Of a stretch of 5,799 nt of DNA, positions 4,769-5,799 are shown one piece after another. Location of the stretch: NCBI GenBank assembly GCA_903909905.1, contig CAIVXP010000281.1:1-5799 (forward strand). The letters are read 5' to 3'. Under the pieces are notes generated by a model that was given only the letters and a program-made list of their open reading frames with translations, ran no database searches and had not been told where the DNA came from. How positions within the stretch are numbered: the stretch's first letter is position 1; each line of letters opens with the position of its first letter. This DNA is from Akkermansiaceae bacterium (GTDB taxonomy: Bacteria; Verrucomicrobiota; Verrucomicrobiia; Verrucomicrobiales; Akkermansiaceae). Position numbers and translations under genes: made by a program.

Positions 4769-5799
4769 TCACCCCACCACGCAAGGGACCAAAACCCCGT
4801 CACTCATGCCGTGGATCTTCTTCTTGTCTGCCGGCACGATCGTAGCGAGGCAACCGCCTAGCTGAGTTGTTCCCTCATCGTCGGTAAAGTAATACGGGCA
4901 AATTCTTGCCCGCCCTTGCATCACTTCGATCGAGCCATCATCGCGGAAAACCGGATGTTCGATGCGCCTTGCCTCGCGGAATTGCTGCATGACCCAAGGT
5001 TGCTCCGCCGCATGGTCCAAAGCATGCCGTAGCCGCGCAGACCATTCGGCGGCCGGCAAATCATGCCCGATAAAAACTCCGCGCGAGCCCCATGCAGTTT
5101 CGTGAAATCCGCTTACTTTGAGTACCAGTTGCCGATCGCGTTGGCTCAAGCCCGCGACCTCGTCCCACGAATGAAGCTCCAAGCGCGGCAGCGCCGCATG
5201 CGGCGGCAAAGGCGCGGGATCGACGAGCCAACCGAAGGGCACCAACTCACGCAGTCGCTTGAGGTGATTGCCGCGCAGGGATTTTTCCCAAACGCCCTTC
5301 AGCGCCGGCGACCACAACAGGGCCAACCAAAGCTTCTCTTCAAAGTGCGGCTTGAAGGGTGGTGTGATTCGGGCGGCACCATCCGCCACATCCTGCGCCA
5401 TGCGCTTCGCACTCGGCACCGATTGCCAATCGAACAATTCGAAAAACCGATAAAGCGCTGAGCCATCGAGCTCGTACGATTCGGCAGAAGCCACCCGCCA
5501 CTCATCACCGAGCGTCGACACCAACCATTCCATTTCCGGCCGATAATCAGCGGCCTCCTCGGAAATTAAAACAGTGCCGCCATCCGGCATCAATGATCGG
5601 AATCCATCGCGCATGCCATTCGCGCCACCGATCACCTCGTAGCCGACATCAGCATACACCCGAGCCATCCAAGCAGCCACGCCGATGCCACCCGGCACAC
5701 TGTCGAGCTCGGACATCGCAAAGCCATCATCGGCCATCATCAAATCAGGGCGGATTACCCGCGGCGCGTGACCGGCCATGCCCTTGGCGCGTTGCAGGG
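4769..5799 (-). CDS. Circularly permuted ATP-grasp protein, 5' end outside window
   Basis: 342 residues are visible. The frame is open through the right edge, so the ATG at 5779-5777 is probably internal. Numbering from that Met, 'RPDLMM' (10-15) and 'SELDSVPGGIG' (23-33) resemble the metal-binding segment of circularly permuted ATP-grasp proteins (glutathionylspermidine synthase and relatives). There, R-x-D is followed 12 residues after the Asp by E-x-N; here the spacing is the same but the last residue is Asp26. 'FEEKLWLALLW' (146-156) and 'LVLKVSGF' (218-225, Lys221) fit the two ATP-binding lysines, 'GSRGVFIG' (231-238) the glycine-rich loop, and 'PWVMQQF' (261-267) the adenine hinge. The likely chemistry is ATP-dependent ligation of a carboxylate to an amine, but the substrate is unknown. 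The C-terminal 'ICPYYF', 'GGCLATIVPADKKKIHGMSDG' region is distinctive and not assigned. No signal peptide can be judged. Confidence 0.65.
   Translation of the reverse strand, partial: LQRAKGMAGHAPRVIRPDLMMADDGFAMSELDSVPGGIGVAAWMARVYADVGYEVIGGANGMRDGFRSLMPDGGTVLISEEAADYRPEMEWLVSTLGDEWRVASAESYELDGSALYRFFELFDWQSVPSAKRMAQDVADGAARITPPFKPHFEEKLWLALLWSPALKGVWEKSLRGNHLKRLRELVPFGWLVDPAPLPPHAALPRLELHSWDEVAGLSQRDRQLVLKVSGFHETAWGSRGVFIGHDLPAAEWSARLRHALDHAAEQPWVMQQFREARRIEHPVFRDDGSIEVMQGRARICPYYFTDDEGTTQLGGCLATIVPADKKKIHGMSDGVLVPCVVG

Noticed and set aside
5063..5461. Plus-strand open frame (132 codons) opposite the ATP-grasp gene
   Set aside because: It is Arg/Gln-rich, has no family motif, and the minus-strand frame carries coherent ATP-grasp motifs.
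1..5799. Excess of GATC sites (about 46 by hand count against roughly 22 expected)
   Set aside because: Most fall in Asp/Ile-rich codon contexts (GAT-C, G-ATC). Hand counting and no genome background make it unsafe to infer Dam-like methylation or selection.

Overview
The window looks like core chromosome from a moderately GC-rich bacterium, most likely of the PVC group and probably Verrucomicrobiota. The main clue is the bL28 ribosomal protein. It carries a Lys/Gly-rich insert of the kind I associate with chlamydial and verrucomicrobial L28. Most start codons also lack a Shine-Dalgarno (SD) sequence. The taxonomic call is an inference from protein character, not a database result.

Layout: positions 1-286 hold no convincing gene but have several potential RNA hairpins and a 12-bp palindrome. 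Five plus-strand genes follow, with gaps of 49-90 nt: a bifunctional-nuclease-domain (BFN/DUF151) protein (287-742), a peptidase M29-type aminopeptidase homologue (810-2024), folC (2074-3285), a secreted or lipid-anchored alpha/beta hydrolase (3376-4350) and rpmB (4429-4692). A strong rho-independent terminator (4734-4764) closes this run. Converging on it from the minus strand is the 3' portion of a circularly permuted ATP-grasp protein (4769 to beyond the right edge).

The five plus-strand genes could form one transcription unit, or rpmB could have its own weak promoter. They share no obvious pathway: folate polyglutamylation, peptide and ester hydrolysis, a small nuclease-fold protein and a ribosomal protein. 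I read this as a housekeeping neighbourhood rather than a dedicated system.

I see no mobile element, CRISPR array, tRNA, rRNA, phage gene or defence system. The points most worth a second look are: a hairpin that would hide the only SD-like sequence in the window, just upstream of the M29 gene; a replaced metal-site tyrosine in that M29 protein; the ATP-grasp protein with Asp where its family usually has Asn; and the structured non-coding leader.
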